From an uncultured Lachnospiraceae bacterium (GTDB lineage: Bacteria > Bacillota > Clostridia > Lachnospirales > Lachnospiraceae): 64,000 nt of DNA. Of the stretch, positions 42,449 to 51,425 are shown piece after piece (position 1 is the stretch's first letter; every line of letters begins with the position of its first letter). The notes beneath the pieces are model-generated. The model saw only the letters and a list, made by a program, of their open reading frames with translations. It did no database searches and was not told where the DNA came from. The translations under genes and the position numbers were made by a program. Location of the stretch: the NCBI GenBank assembly GCA_949878435.1, contig CATLAK010000015.1, positions 20,549 through 84,548 of the forward strand. Reading direction: 5' to 3'.

Positions 42449-43957
42449 ATGGAAAATGTAATGAACATGATTGCAAAAGTGAATGGTGCCATAAACGGTG
42501 TGGTATGGGGAATCCCCATGCTGATTCTGATTATCGGAACAGGCATCTACCTGACGGTGGGCATGAATTTTTTCCAGATTACCCATATCGGGCACTGGAT
42601 GAATGAAACCTTTCTTGCCATCTTCAAGAAAAAGCATGTCACTGCCCACACGGACAAAAGCGAAAACTCTATCTCGCAGTTCCAGGCATTGTCAACTGCG
42701 CTTGCCGCTACCATCGGTGTCGGAAACATTGCCGGAGTTGCCGGCGCCATCATAACCGGCGGCGCCGGAGCGGTCTTCTGGATGTGGCTTTCCGCGCTGT
42801 TCGGCATGATGACCAACTACTCGGAAAATGTGCTGGGAATCTATTACCGGCGCAAGAACTCTAAGGATGAATGGTCCGGCGGCGCTATGTATTATCTTCA
42901 GGACGGATTGAAAGGGAAAAAGATCATCGGCATCTTCGCCAAGCCCCTTGCCATTCTCTTTGCCCTCTTCTGCGTATTTGCCTCCTTCGGGATCGGCAAC
43001 ATGACGCAGGTGCATGAAATTGCCAGTTCCTTAAAGGATACTTTCAGTATCCCTCCTATCGCAACCGGTATTATCATTGCGGTAGTGGCTGCCCTTGTCA
43101 TTTTAGGCGGCATCAAGACCATCGGCAGTGTAACCGAGAAGATTGTGCCTTTCATGGCATGCGCATACATACTGGGAACCATCATCGTACTCATTATGAA
43201 TATCACATCAGTTCCCGCCGTGTTCAGTGCAATCTTTGCCAACGCTTTCGGACTCCGCCCTATCGCCGGCGCTACCGTGGGCATGATGATCAAGCAGGCA
43301 ATGACCATGGGCTTTAAGCGCGGTGTCTTCTCTAATGAAGCAGGACTTGGTTCCTCCGTTATGGTGCATTCCGCATCAAATGTAAAGGAGCCCATCGTCC
43401 AGGGTATGTGGGGAATCTTTGAAGTGTTCTTTGATACCATTGTTGTCTGCACACTGACCGCCTTTACCATCTTAAGTTCCGGTCTGATCGACTTAGAGAC
43501 AGGCGCTGTACTTACTGCATCCACCGGTGCTTCTCTTGTAAGCGAAGCGTTGTCAGAAGGTCTTGGAACCCTCGCCGGCGGATTCGTGGCAATTGCCATC
43601 TGCCTGTTCGCATTTTCCACCGTTTTAGGCTGGTCTTTCTACGGAACAAAGTCTTGCGAATACTTATTTGGCACCAAGGCTACCATCGTATATAAGGTCA
43701 TTTTCGTTGCCTGTATTATCTTTGGCGCAACGATGAGTTTTGATCTTGCATGGGCGATTGCAGATACCTTAAACGCACTTATGGCAATCCCTAACCTGAT
43801 CGGCGTCCTTGTCCTTTCCGGCACGGTATTTGCTATCACGAAAAACTATCTTGCCCGCAAGGTGACCAAGACAGACCCACAGGCAAAACCCATGCTCTCC
43901 TTCGACCCTGACATTCAGGAAATGCAGGAGCAGGGGCTTGCTGAGGAAGAAAGTTAG
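42449..43957 (+). CDS. Alanine/glycine:cation symporter (AGCS family)
   Basis: 502 residues with about eleven membrane segments. The signature is in FQALSTALAATIGVGNIAGV and AGAVFWMWLSALFGMMTNYS, later MGFKRGVFSNEAGLGSSVMV, typical of Na+-alanine/glycine (or glutamine) symporters of the AlsT/DagA/YrbD type. Ribosome site GAAAGAGGAG before the ATG. A bidirectional terminator follows. It has its own promoter and leader attenuator. Substrate choice among alanine, glycine and glutamine is open. Confidence 0.92.
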   Translation: MENVMNMIAKVNGAINGVVWGIPMLILIIGTGIYLTVGMNFFQITHIGHWMNETFLAIFKKKHVTAHTDKSENSISQFQALSTALAATIGVGNIAGVAGAIITGGAGAVFWMWLSALFGMMTNYSENVLGIYYRRKNSKDEWSGGAMYYLQDGLKGKKIIGIFAKPLAILFALFCVFASFGIGNMTQVHEIASSLKDTFSIPPIATGIIIAVVAALVILGGIKTIGSVTEKIVPFMACAYILGTIIVLIMNITSVPAVFSAIFANAFGLRPIAGATVGMMIKQAMTMGFKRGVFSNEAGLGSSVMVHSASNVKEPIVQGMWGIFEVFFDTIVVCTLTAFTILSSGLIDLETGAVLTASTGASLVSEALSEGLGTLAGGFVAIAICLFAFSTVLGWSFYGTKSCEYLFGTKATIVYKVIFVACIIFGATMSFDLAWAIADTLNALMAIPNLIGVLVLSGTVFAITKNYLARKVTKTDPQAKPMLSFDPDIQEMQEQGLAEEES

Positions 43958-43960
43958 TAT

Positions 43961-44000
43961 AAAAAAGGTTCCGAAGGACCAAGTCCTATGGAACCTTTTT
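43961..44000. terminator. Bidirectional terminator between agcS and a convergent gene
   Basis: Stem AAAAAGGTTCC / GGAACCTTTTT (43962-44000) with A-run on one side and T-run on the other, placed between the convergent agcS and DUF1189-like genes. Confidence 0.9.
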
Positions 44001-44007
44001 CTTAATC

Positions 44008-44883
44008 TTAGTTCATCCACGAAAAATCATTTTTATTTTCTGTACTTCCTCCGTCAAAACTGCTTCCGCCAGGGCTACCCCCGTCCGGTGTGCCATCGGA
44101 AGTAAACTCTAACGGCTTCTGCAGCGGCTTTTCTTTCATCTTCTGGATTGCCATAATGATTATGAACACGGATATCCCGAAATTAAAGATGAAAAAGAAT
44201 GGAATCTTAATGGGCAGGAAAGACACTGCCGCCTTTATAAGCAACGGAAGCGTTCTGCTGTAAATACCAATCAAGTATAACTGTCCGAAGGTGAGCTGGT
44301 AATTCATGCAGGATGCCGCTATCATCCCCATCAATGCCACAAAGATTACGCCAAGGAAGAAAAGCGCCGTCATACAAAGAAAAGCCAAAAGCATGACCAC
44401 AGCAATTGCCACATAAATATATGGCACCAATCCCATCAAATCGCTTTTCGTCAATTCCATATCTAAATCTGAATAATAAGCTTCAATCACCTCACCATCC
44501 GACTTCAGAATCATCTTCTCAGAATCCATCAGCCAGACACTGCTATACCCGTACAGGGAACTCTCAATATCACGGGCATTTAGAAAAACCTCATCTGAAT
44601 TGGCAGCAACCGCAATATAGATACCCCCATATTCATAAACAAATTCATCTTCTGCCCATAACCTTCCGTCAGACAGCTCAAATTCCGGTATCAGCTCATC
44701 CATTTGACCGGCAATGCCCTTCGTCCCGTGAAACTGTGCGAAAGGGATTCCCACGGTTATCAAAAAGTAAATAAGCATCAGCAGCAGACCAAAGCCAAAT
44801 ACTTTACCCTTTTTATTATTTAAAAATTCCTTGTAACTTTTGTAGCTGTAAATAGATAACACCATTTCCTTAAAAACATTCAT
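44008..44883 (-). CDS. DUF1189-like membrane protein
   Basis: 291 residues. One membrane segment near residues 30-50, an extracytoplasmic region of about 100 residues (KGIAGQMDELIPEFELSDGR, LWAEDEFVYEYGGIYIAVAA), then four to five membrane segments (150-250) and a Gly/Ser/Asp-rich cytoplasmic tail. The opening (SIYSYKSYKEFLNNKKGKVF, GFGLLLMLIYFLI) and topology match DUF1189 family proteins, whose role is unknown. It follows the 157-residue membrane protein gene by 4 bases, so they form a pair. Confidence 0.8.
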   Translation of the reverse strand: MNVFKEMVLSIYSYKSYKEFLNNKKGKVFGFGLLLMLIYFLITVGIPFAQFHGTKGIAGQMDELIPEFELSDGRLWAEDEFVYEYGGIYIAVAANSDEVFLNARDIESSLYGYSSVWLMDSEKMILKSDGEVIEAYYSDLDMELTKSDLMGLVPYIYVAIAVVMLLAFLCMTALFFLGVIFVALMGMIAASCMNYQLTFGQLYLIGIYSRTLPLLIKAAVSFLPIKIPFFFIFNFGISVFIIIMAIQKMKEKPLQKPLEFTSDGTPDGGSPGGSSFDGGSTENKNDFSWMN

Positions 44884-44887
44884 AATC

Positions 44888-45361
44888 TTACACCAACCCC
44901 GTCAGCATGAGCGCTATTGCAAATATGGCAATCACTGCCACTACCAATATTGCCAAATCCAGCAAAACTCTGACCACCACATTCATCTTCCTGTTAGAGG
45001 AAATAGATACAGTCAGCATAATTCCAATAACTGCAAATGCGGCTCCCAATGCGCCGTTTAAAAAGTTCAGGCAGTGAAGAACCACAAATATGTATGCCCA
45101 CCCCGGCGTTTTGATCGGAACATACTCCTCGCCGGTATCGCAATTCTTATTATCGATCACCAGAACAGATGTATTCATATTTCTTAAATCCAAAAATGCC
45201 GTTTTGGAGCCAAGAGGGAACTCATACTCTTCATGGATTAACCCGGTTTTCTTTCTATACTTCTTTAATTTGATGTCTTCCCCATTTACCAGCAGTTTTC
45301 TTCCCTTGAGCTCTAAGTTATACATTTGCTCGTCAATCTTTACATTCCACAATTTACCCAT
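44888..45361 (-). CDS. Hypothetical protein with beta-rich N-terminus and three C-terminal membrane segments
   Basis: 157 residues. The N-terminal ~80 residues are soluble and beta-rich (LWNVKIDEQMYNLELKGRKL, EEYEFPLGSKTAFLDLRNMN). The rest has two to three membrane helices (YIFVVLHCLNFLNGALGAAF, VLLDLAILVVAVIAIFAIAL). No known domain recognised. Encoded just upstream of the DUF1189-like protein and probably working with it at the membrane. Clear ribosome site (GAGGAGAGAG). Confidence 0.7.
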   Translation of the reverse strand: MGKLWNVKIDEQMYNLELKGRKLLVNGEDIKLKKYRKKTGLIHEEYEFPLGSKTAFLDLRNMNTSVLVIDNKNCDTGEEYVPIKTPGWAYIFVVLHCLNFLNGALGAAFAVIGIMLTVSISSNRKMNVVVRVLLDLAILVVAVIAIFAIALMLTGLV

Positions 45362-45396
45362 TGTTCTCTCTCCTCATAATAATTTTAATTTTTTAT

Positions 45397-45427
45397 AAAG
45401 GCTGTCCATATTACATGGGCAGCCTTT
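45397..45427 (-). terminator. Terminator after fba
   Basis: Stem AAAGGCTGTCCAT / ATGGGCAGCCTTT (12 of 13 paired), 30 bases past the fba stop; the following minus-strand sequence is TATAAAAAATT. Confidence 0.75.
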
Positions 45428-45456
45428 TGTTTCAAGTATTTCTTCCAAGTTTGTAA

Positions 45457-46320
45457 TTAAGCCTTACCAATAGAACCGAAGATTTCCATCTTTTCTTTTA
45501 CAGTAGCCTTGATTGCTTCAAAACCGGGAGCAAGAAGCTTACGAGGATCGAATCCCTTGCCTTCTAAATCCTTGCCTGCTTCGATGTACTTACGTGTTGC
45601 TGCCGCAAAAGATAACTGGCATTCTGTGTTTACATTGATCTTTGCAACGCCTAAGGAAATTGCCTTCTGAATCATTTCTGTAGGGATGCCTGTACCTCCG
45701 TGAAGAACAAGAGGCATATCTCCTGTCAGCTTCTGGATTGCATCCAGCGTTTCAAAGGATAATCCCTGCCAGTTTGCAGGATATTTGCCGTGAATGTTTC
45801 CGATACCAGCAGCCAGGAAATCGATTCCTAAATCTGCGATAGCCTTACACTCATTGGGGTCTGCGCATTCGCCCATGCCGATTACACCGTCTTCTTCTCC
45901 GCCGATAGAACCAACTTCTGCTTCGATGGAAATTCCCTTTGCATGTGCTGCTGCAACCAATTCTTTGGTCTTTGCTACGTTCTCATCGATAGGATAGTGG
46001 GAACCATCGAACATAACTGATGAGAAACCAGCCTCGATACATTTGTAGCAGTGATCATAGCTTCCGTGGTCAAGGTGAAGGGCTACGGGAACGGTAATAT
46101 TCTGATCTTTAATCAGACCGTTTACCATGCCGACTACAACATCATATCCGCCCATGTATTTGCCTGCGCCCTCAGATACGCCGAGGATAACCGGGGAATT
46201 GTTCTCCTGTGCTGTCAACAAGATGGCTTTTGTCCATTCAAGGTTGTTGATGTTGAACTGACCAACTGCATAGTGACCTGCTTTTGCTTTTTGAAGCATT
46301 TCTGTTGCTGATACTAACAT
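45457..46320 (-). CDS. fba: Class II fructose-1,6-bisphosphate aldolase
   Basis: 287 residues, typical of the short class IIB aldolases. Zinc ligands and motifs: VALHLDHGSYDHCYKCIEAG (His), IEAEVGSIGGEEDG, FLAAGIGNIHGKYP (His) and LVLHGGTGIP (His), then VAKINVNTEC. It splits fructose-1,6-bisphosphate in glycolysis and works in reverse in gluconeogenesis. Single-gene unit with a minus-strand TATAAT at 46365-46370 and strong ribosome site GGAGG. Confidence 0.95.
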   Translation of the reverse strand: MLVSATEMLQKAKAGHYAVGQFNINNLEWTKAILLTAQENNSPVILGVSEGAGKYMGGYDVVVGMVNGLIKDQNITVPVALHLDHGSYDHCYKCIEAGFSSVMFDGSHYPIDENVAKTKELVAAAHAKGISIEAEVGSIGGEEDGVIGMGECADPNECKAIADLGIDFLAAGIGNIHGKYPANWQGLSFETLDAIQKLTGDMPLVLHGGTGIPTEMIQKAISLGVAKINVNTECQLSFAAATRKYIEAGKDLEGKGFDPRKLLAPGFEAIKATVKEKMEIFGSIGKA

Positions 46321-46364
46321 TTTATTTACCTCCGTTAAATTTATAACATTCCTAATCGTTTCCT

Positions 46365-46370
46365 ATTATA
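46365..46370 (-). promoter_or_regulatory. fba promoter -10 element
   Basis: Perfect TATAAT about 45 bases upstream of the fba start; no convincing -35 element. Confidence 0.5.
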
Positions 46371-46419
46371 CCCTATTCCTCAAAAAAATGGAATAATAAT
46401 TGAAAAGATTTGCTAATTT

Positions 46420-47322
46420 TTAGTCGGGAATTTTGATGTCAAGCGCCTGCATTTTGTTGTAGATTTCTACCTGGGTGTGTTTCCCTCCAAATTCCCCATC
46501 CAGGGTCCATGCAACTTCTTCCTCAGAAGTAATCTTAACTGCCTTCGTTTTAAAGCAATACATGCAGTCGGTGTTGACGCTGCGATTGATCAGCGCTGCC
46601 ATGATCAGGTTTAGCTCAATTGGGTTGGCAGGTTTTTTAATCAGCGTAACTTCAAACGCCCCATCGTCCAGCTGCACATACTTACCGGTAATGCGCTTAA
46701 AGCCGCCTACCGAAGTCGAGTTGGTAATCATACCGAACAGAAATTCTCCTTCCACGGAAAGTTCTTCGCTTTCTATCTTCATCTTATAAGCCTTGATGGC
46801 GGAAAGGCGCCGCATTCCTTCCAGAATGTATGCCATATGACCTAACAGATTCTTAATATCCTGAGGTGTCTCGTAAGATACATCTGTAAAAACTCCAAAA
46901 GCCGCTATATAGACAAAAAAATCATCATTGAAGGCTCCCACATCGCAGCTGAAAGTTTTTCCATCCACAATTGCCTGGGCTGCGTTTATCATACTTTTAG
47001 GGATGCGGAGGCTGTGGGCAAAATCATTGGTACTTCCCGCCGGTATATACCCAATAGGAATTTTACTTTCGCACTGCATCATTCCGGTTACTACTTCATC
47101 CAGCGTGCCATCGCCTCCGCTGCAAGCGATCATGTCATAATCCCCCTGCTTTTGTTCTTTCACCGCCGCCAGCCCATCTCCTTTTGCCTGGGTCGGATGT
47201 ACCGTCACCTCATACCCCGCCTTTGCAAAAATATCAATGATATCTGACAGTTTGCTCCTGATTCTTGCTTTGCCGGCTTTGGGATTATAGATAAAAAGCA
47301 TCCTTTTTTTCTCCATCGCCAT
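46420..47322 (-). CDS. Diacylglycerol kinase family lipid kinase (DgkB/YegS-like)
   Basis: 300 residues. DAGK catalytic domain: LFIYNPKAGKARIRSKLSDI at the start, nucleotide motif MIACSGGDGTLDEVVTGMMQ, then IGYIPAGSTNDFAHSLRIPK, and a C-terminal beta domain with VSVDGEF-like WTLDGEFGGKHTQVEIYNKM. Members phosphorylate diacylglycerol or related lipids in the membrane lipid cycle. It lies between fba and the HPr-like gene, each with its own terminator. Confidence 0.9.
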   Translation of the reverse strand: MAMEKKRMLFIYNPKAGKARIRSKLSDIIDIFAKAGYEVTVHPTQAKGDGLAAVKEQKQGDYDMIACSGGDGTLDEVVTGMMQCESKIPIGYIPAGSTNDFAHSLRIPKSMINAAQAIVDGKTFSCDVGAFNDDFFVYIAAFGVFTDVSYETPQDIKNLLGHMAYILEGMRRLSAIKAYKMKIESEELSVEGEFLFGMITNSTSVGGFKRITGKYVQLDDGAFEVTLIKKPANPIELNLIMAALINRSVNTDCMYCFKTKAVKITSEEEVAWTLDGEFGGKHTQVEIYNKMQALDIKIPD

Positions 47323-47364
47323 TCTCCCTTCAATACGTTTATGAAATCCATTCTTATCCTAAAA

Positions 47365-47390
47365 AAGAGCAAAGCCTGCGCTTTGCTCTT
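47365..47390 (-). terminator. Intrinsic terminator of the hprK-whiA cluster
   Basis: Perfect 11-bp stem AAGAGCAAAGC / GCTTTGCTCTT with a four-base loop; TTTTTT follows on the minus strand. It lies 9 bases past the HPr-like gene. Confidence 0.93.
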
Positions 47391-47398
47391 ATGTCCGT

Positions 47399-47659
47399 TT
47401 ACTTCTTTTCACCGCTTAAGTAGTCTTCCATATCCTTCATTGCTGCCTGTTCATCGTTTCCGTTCGTAATTACCGTTATGTCTTCCCCGTTGTCTAATGC
47501 AAGGCTCATCATGCCCATAATGCTCTTTGCATTCACCTTTTTGCCGTCCGTTTCAATGTAAACAGAACTTTCGTGCTGGCTTGCCACCTGTACGAGCATT
47601 GCCACAGGTCTTGCCTCAAGCCCGCCGTTTAACTGGATCTTAATAGACTTTTGAATCAT
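47399..47659 (-). CDS. HPr-like protein lacking the phosphorylatable His (Crh-like)
   Basis: 86 residues, the HPr length. The active-site His15 of PTS HPr (GLHARPA) is replaced by Glu (GLEARPVAML), so it cannot carry phosphate for the PTS. The regulatory serine region is kept (NAKSIMGMMSLALD, Ser46 position), so HPr kinase could still phosphorylate it. This is the pattern of Bacillus Crh, which has Gln15, and the gene occupies the same place: directly after whiA in a cluster that also holds hprK. Probable role: catabolite-repression cofactor. Confidence 0.85.
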   Translation of the reverse strand: MIQKSIKIQLNGGLEARPVAMLVQVASQHESSVYIETDGKKVNAKSIMGMMSLALDNGEDITVITNGNDEQAAMKDMEDYLSGEKK

Positions 47660-47674
47660 AATATTGCTCCTCCC

Positions 47675-48547
47675 TTATCCCTTAATCTTCTCAGCTATCT
47701 CGCTGAGCTTTCGTAATCTATGATTCACACCGGACTTGCCTACCGGTGGATTAAGGTATCCTCCTAATTCCTGAAGAGAACTTTCTGGATGTTCAAGTCT
47801 CGCTTCTGCCATCTGCCTCAAATTATCCGGCAGGTTTGACAAACCGTAATTTTTCTGTAAAAGTAAAATGTCCTCTATCTGTTTTCCGGCTGCATTCACC
47901 GTCTTCGTAATATTTGCCGCCTCACAATTTACCTGTCTGTTGACCGAATTTCTGACTTCCTTCTCAATTCTGAGGTTTTCAAGCAGCATCAACGACAAAT
48001 GCGCACCCATGACATTTAAAAGATCAACAATTCCTGCGCCTTCCTTTAAATATACGACATGGTATTTTTTCCGCCTGACTATTTTTGCATCAATATCAAA
48101 ACTGCCTATCGCCTGCTGAATCTGCAGCGCATGTGCTTCATTTTCACATACAAATTCCAGATGATACCCTTTCTTCGGGTCGCTCATGGAACCAATGCAT
48201 AAAAAAGCGCCTCGCAGAAAAGCTCTTCTGCAACAGCTGTTTTTTATAAGAAGCGGGCTGACCTCATCCGAAAGTGGATGCATGTGTCCGCCCTCATCGC
48301 AGACCTTAACGGCTTGTAAAACTTTAACCACATCAACATTTATAATAAAGGTTTTCTTCAATAATGTAAAGTACTTTCTGAAAGCAAATAGATTTTCTGA
48401 CGAAATTCTAATTTCGTCCAGTCCTTCTCCCTCCGCTTTGATTTTACATCCAAAGTGGATAATCGCCGCCAATTCTGCCAGCTGGCAATGCCTCGGACCC
48501 GGTATGACTTTTTCCAGTTCTTCCTTTACTTCCGATGAAAATGACAT
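47675..48547 (-). CDS. whiA: DNA-binding protein WhiA
   Basis: 290 residues, slightly short for the family. An N-terminal homing-endonuclease-like fold without catalytic residues (SFSSEVKEELEKVIPGPRHC, FLRGAFLCIGSMSDPKKGYH) and a C-terminal helix-turn-helix (LPDNLRQMAEARLEHPESSL, QELGGYLNPPVGKSGVNHRL). WhiA acts in cell division and sporulation-related control in Gram-positives. It follows rapZ by 18 bases, as in most Firmicutes. Confidence 0.94.
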   Translation of the reverse strand: MSFSSEVKEELEKVIPGPRHCQLAELAAIIHFGCKIKAEGEGLDEIRISSENLFAFRKYFTLLKKTFIINVDVVKVLQAVKVCDEGGHMHPLSDEVSPLLIKNSCCRRAFLRGAFLCIGSMSDPKKGYHLEFVCENEAHALQIQQAIGSFDIDAKIVRRKKYHVVYLKEGAGIVDLLNVMGAHLSLMLLENLRIEKEVRNSVNRQVNCEAANITKTVNAAGKQIEDILLLQKNYGLSNLPDNLRQMAEARLEHPESSLQELGGYLNPPVGKSGVNHRLRKLSEIAEKIKG

Positions 48548-48565
48548 AGTTCTACCCTTTACTTC

Positions 48566-49429
48566 TTACACGCCTTGTCCCACGTCCCGATGCGCGATCT
48601 TCACCCCGCAGCCGCCGCTGTTCTTCATGCGTTCATACAGTCTGTTTGCCAGTGTAACGCTTCTGTGTTTTCCGCCTGTACACCCGATTCCGATTACCAG
48701 CTGGTACTTTCCTTCTTTGACATAATTGGGAATCAGAAATGCAATCATATCTGACAGCTTGTCGATAAAAGTGTGTGCCTCCGGAAACCCCATCACATAA
48801 TCCTGAACCTCCTGGTCGTTGCCTGTCTTATACTTTAATTCGTCAATATAAAAAGGATTAGGCAGAAACCTCACGTCGAAAACCAGATCCGCATCCGCCG
48901 GGATACCGTGTTTAAAGCCAAACGACAAAATCGTCACCATAAGGCTGTTGTATTCTTCGTTCTGCACAAAAATCCGATCCAGTTCTTCCTTTAGCTCCCT
49001 TGTCAGCAGATTGGAGGTGTCGATTACATAATCCGATTTAATTCTGATATCGTTCAATATGGCTCTCTCTTTTTTGATACCATCCTCAATCCGCCCTCCC
49101 TGAGAGAGGGGATGCATTCTCCTGGTCTCTTTGTAACGCTTTAAAAGCGTGCGGTCCCCTGCTTCCATGAACAGAATCTCAAAAACGTAACCGTTTTCCT
49201 TTAGCTTCTCTAATATCTTCTGGACATCTGCAAACGCCTGATCCGCACGCACATCAAGTCCTAAGGCGACCTTGCTCACTTCGCCTCCGGGTGTGGCAAT
49301 CAACTCCACAAATTTTTCTATCAAAGGAACCGGAAGATTGTCTACACAATAAAATCCGGCATCTTCCAACATCCTAAGCGCTGTACTTTTGCCGCCGCCG
49401 CTCATACCTGTCACTACTACAAACCGCAT
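48566..49429 (-). CDS. rapZ: RapZ-type nucleotide-binding protein (YvcJ)
   Basis: 287 residues from ATG 49429 with AAGGAGG upstream (a longer frame overlapping murB is not supported). Walker A is VVTGMSGGGKSTALRMLED; further family segments are DVRFLPNPFYIDELKYKTGN and GIGCTGGKHRSVTLANRLYE near the C-terminus. In Bacillus the homologue YvcJ is an ATP/GTPase tied to competence; in enterobacteria RapZ controls glucosamine synthesis. Sits between murB and whiA. The yvcK gene often found in this cluster is missing here. Confidence 0.94.
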   Translation of the reverse strand: MRFVVVTGMSGGGKSTALRMLEDAGFYCVDNLPVPLIEKFVELIATPGGEVSKVALGLDVRADQAFADVQKILEKLKENGYVFEILFMEAGDRTLLKRYKETRRMHPLSQGGRIEDGIKKERAILNDIRIKSDYVIDTSNLLTRELKEELDRIFVQNEEYNSLMVTILSFGFKHGIPADADLVFDVRFLPNPFYIDELKYKTGNDQEVQDYVMGFPEAHTFIDKLSDMIAFLIPNYVKEGKYQLVIGIGCTGGKHRSVTLANRLYERMKNSGGCGVKIAHRDVGQGV

Positions 49430-49440
49430 GCCGCGCCTCC

Positions 49441-50361
49441 TTAAAAATCGCCCAGAAAAATTACTTCCGTTTCCAGGGCAACTCCAAATTTCTCCTTCAC
49501 TTTCTCCTGCACTTCCCAAATGACCTCCGCCACATCTGCTGCCGTCGCGTTGCCGGTATTAACAACAAATCCGCAATGTTTTTCAGAGACCTTGGCTCCG
49601 CCTATGGAGTAGCCCCGAAGTCCTGCGTCCATAATCAGCTTACCTGCAAAGTATCCTTCCGGTCTTTTGAAGGTGCTGCCGGCACTGGCAAACTCAAGAG
49701 GCTGTTTCTCCCGCCGTTTCTTGGAAAGTTCTTCCATATATAGTAAAATTTCCGCCTTATTTCCCGGCTGTAACTGCATCAGAACCTCAAGCACCACAAA
49801 AGGTCTCCGCTTAATGATACTGGTGCGGTATCCAAATTCCATATCATCCCCGTTAAGGATAAGAATCTCTCCCTGGTCACTGAGCACCGTCACTTCTTTT
49901 ACCACCTGCTTCATCTCACCGCCATAAGCGCCGGCATTCATGACCACGCCCCCGCCTATGGTTCCCGGAATCCCGGAGGCAAACTCTAAGCCGGTAAGTC
50001 CGTTTTCCTGCGCGAATCTTGCAACCTGAGACAAAAGCGCTCCGGCGCCTGCCCGTATGCAGCCGCCTTCCGCCTTAATGTCATTCATCCTGTTTCCAAT
50101 CTGTAAAATTACCCCTTCGTATCCCTTATCCCCTACCAGCAGATTGCTTCCGTTCCCAAGGATAAAATAAGGGACCTCCACTTCCTTAAGGTATGGAATA
50201 ATTTTTACGAGCTGCCTGCCCTCACTGATCCGTACCAGGCACTGCGCTTCTCCCCCCACGCGAAAAGTCGTATGCTTATACATCGGTTCATTTAGCAGAA
50301 TATCTTCTTCCGGCACATGAACACGGATAAACTCATAAATAGCTGAACTGTTTTTTTCCAC
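49441..50361 (-). CDS. murB: UDP-N-acetylenolpyruvoylglucosamine reductase
   Basis: 306 residues, type IIa-like MurB. FAD-binding region YFILGNGSNLLVGDKGYEGV and GLEFASGIPGTIGGGVVMNA, second domain EFGYRTSIIKRR, catalytic Ser in FASAGSTFKRPEGYFAGKLI and Glu in the final ETEVIFLG. It reduces the enolpyruvyl group to form UDP-MurNAc in peptidoglycan synthesis. It begins 23 bases after the glucokinase gene and precedes rapZ by 11 bases. Confidence 0.95.
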   Translation of the reverse strand: MEKNSSAIYEFIRVHVPEEDILLNEPMYKHTTFRVGGEAQCLVRISEGRQLVKIIPYLKEVEVPYFILGNGSNLLVGDKGYEGVILQIGNRMNDIKAEGGCIRAGAGALLSQVARFAQENGLTGLEFASGIPGTIGGGVVMNAGAYGGEMKQVVKEVTVLSDQGEILILNGDDMEFGYRTSIIKRRPFVVLEVLMQLQPGNKAEILLYMEELSKKRREKQPLEFASAGSTFKRPEGYFAGKLIMDAGLRGYSIGGAKVSEKHCGFVVNTGNATAADVAEVIWEVQEKVKEKFGVALETEVIFLGDF

Positions 50362-50384
50362 CTCTTCACCTGCTGTCCTAATTT

Positions 50385-51341
50385 TTACTTGATATCTGAT
50401 ACCATGGTATCAGATATCAGCTTTGCAGCGCCATAGATACCCGCATCGTTTCCAAGCGTTGCAAGGGCAAATTTCACATCTTTGTTGGCGTGGAAAACAT
50501 TCCTTTCATAGGAAGGCTTGATGTAGTCAAACAGCACTTCTCCCGCTTTCGACACACCGCCGCCGATTACAATTGTCTCGGGATTGATTACGCTGGCAAT
50601 CACAGCAAGACCGTCTCCTAAATATTTTCCAAACTCCTCTGCCACTTCCATGGCAAGTTCATCTTTCATTTTAACCCCATTGAACACCGTCTTTGCGGAG
50701 ACGTCGCCGTTGCGAAGAATACTGCCTTTATCGCTTTCCTTCAGTTTCTTAAGCGCCAGCCGCTTGATTCCTGTTGCAGAGGCGTATTGTTCAAGGCACC
50801 CTTTATTGCCGCATCCACAACTCTGCTCCTCGCTGTCCTGTACATGGATGTGCCCGATCTCGCCGCCGGCTCCGCCGGCTCCCGTAAGTACCTTTCCTCC
50901 AATAATGATGCCGCCGCCTACACCTGTGCCGAGGGTCACTACAATCAGATCGCTGCTTCCCTGACCGCCGCCCTTCCACATTTCGCCTAAGGCAGCCACA
51001 TTGGCATCATTCCCTGCCATTACAGGTATATGCAAAAGATTCTCCAATGTTTCCTTGATGCTGAAGGTTCCCCATCCCAAATTTACCGCTCTGTGAACAA
51101 CGCCGTCACCGTCAATGGGACCCGGCGCGCCTACGCCTATTCCTGCGATATCTCCTGCCGCAAGCTGCTTTTCTGCCATTTTCCCTTTAATGCTTTCTGC
51201 AACATCGGGAAGAATCTTGCTTCCGTCCTCTTCTTTCCTTGTGGGAATCTCCCATTTTTCAAGAAGACTTCCTTCTCCATCAAAGAATCCCATCTTTACA
51301 GTCGTTCCGCCAATGTCCACTCCAAAAATATACTTGCTCAT
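50385..51341 (-). CDS. glcK: ROK-family glucokinase
   Basis: 318 residues. Phosphate-binding motif FGVDIGGTTVKMGFFD, sugar-binding/catalytic region AGNDANVAALGEMWKGGGQG, and the ROK signature with zinc Cys (CGCGNKGCLEQYASATGI, preceded by GEIGHIHV). It phosphorylates glucose released by internal GH13 action or imported, feeding glycolysis. Encoded between hprK and murB, consistent with a carbon-control cluster. Ribosome site AGAGAGAGG. Confidence 0.92.
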   Translation of the reverse strand: MSKYIFGVDIGGTTVKMGFFDGEGSLLEKWEIPTRKEEDGSKILPDVAESIKGKMAEKQLAAGDIAGIGVGAPGPIDGDGVVHRAVNLGWGTFSIKETLENLLHIPVMAGNDANVAALGEMWKGGGQGSSDLIVVTLGTGVGGGIIIGGKVLTGAGGAGGEIGHIHVQDSEEQSCGCGNKGCLEQYASATGIKRLALKKLKESDKGSILRNGDVSAKTVFNGVKMKDELAMEVAEEFGKYLGDGLAVIASVINPETIVIGGGVSKAGEVLFDYIKPSYERNVFHANKDVKFALATLGNDAGIYGAAKLISDTMVSDIK

Positions 51342-51425
51342 AAAAAAACCCTCTCTCTATCTTTATTATTTTTCTTACGTTTTATTCTTTCTCCATTTAA
51401 AATCAAAGATTTTAATTATAAAAAC

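Noticed and set aside
42898..43620. 240-residue minus-strand frame
   Set aside because: Antisense to the AGCS symporter gene, whose repeated hydrophobic codons leave the reverse frame open.
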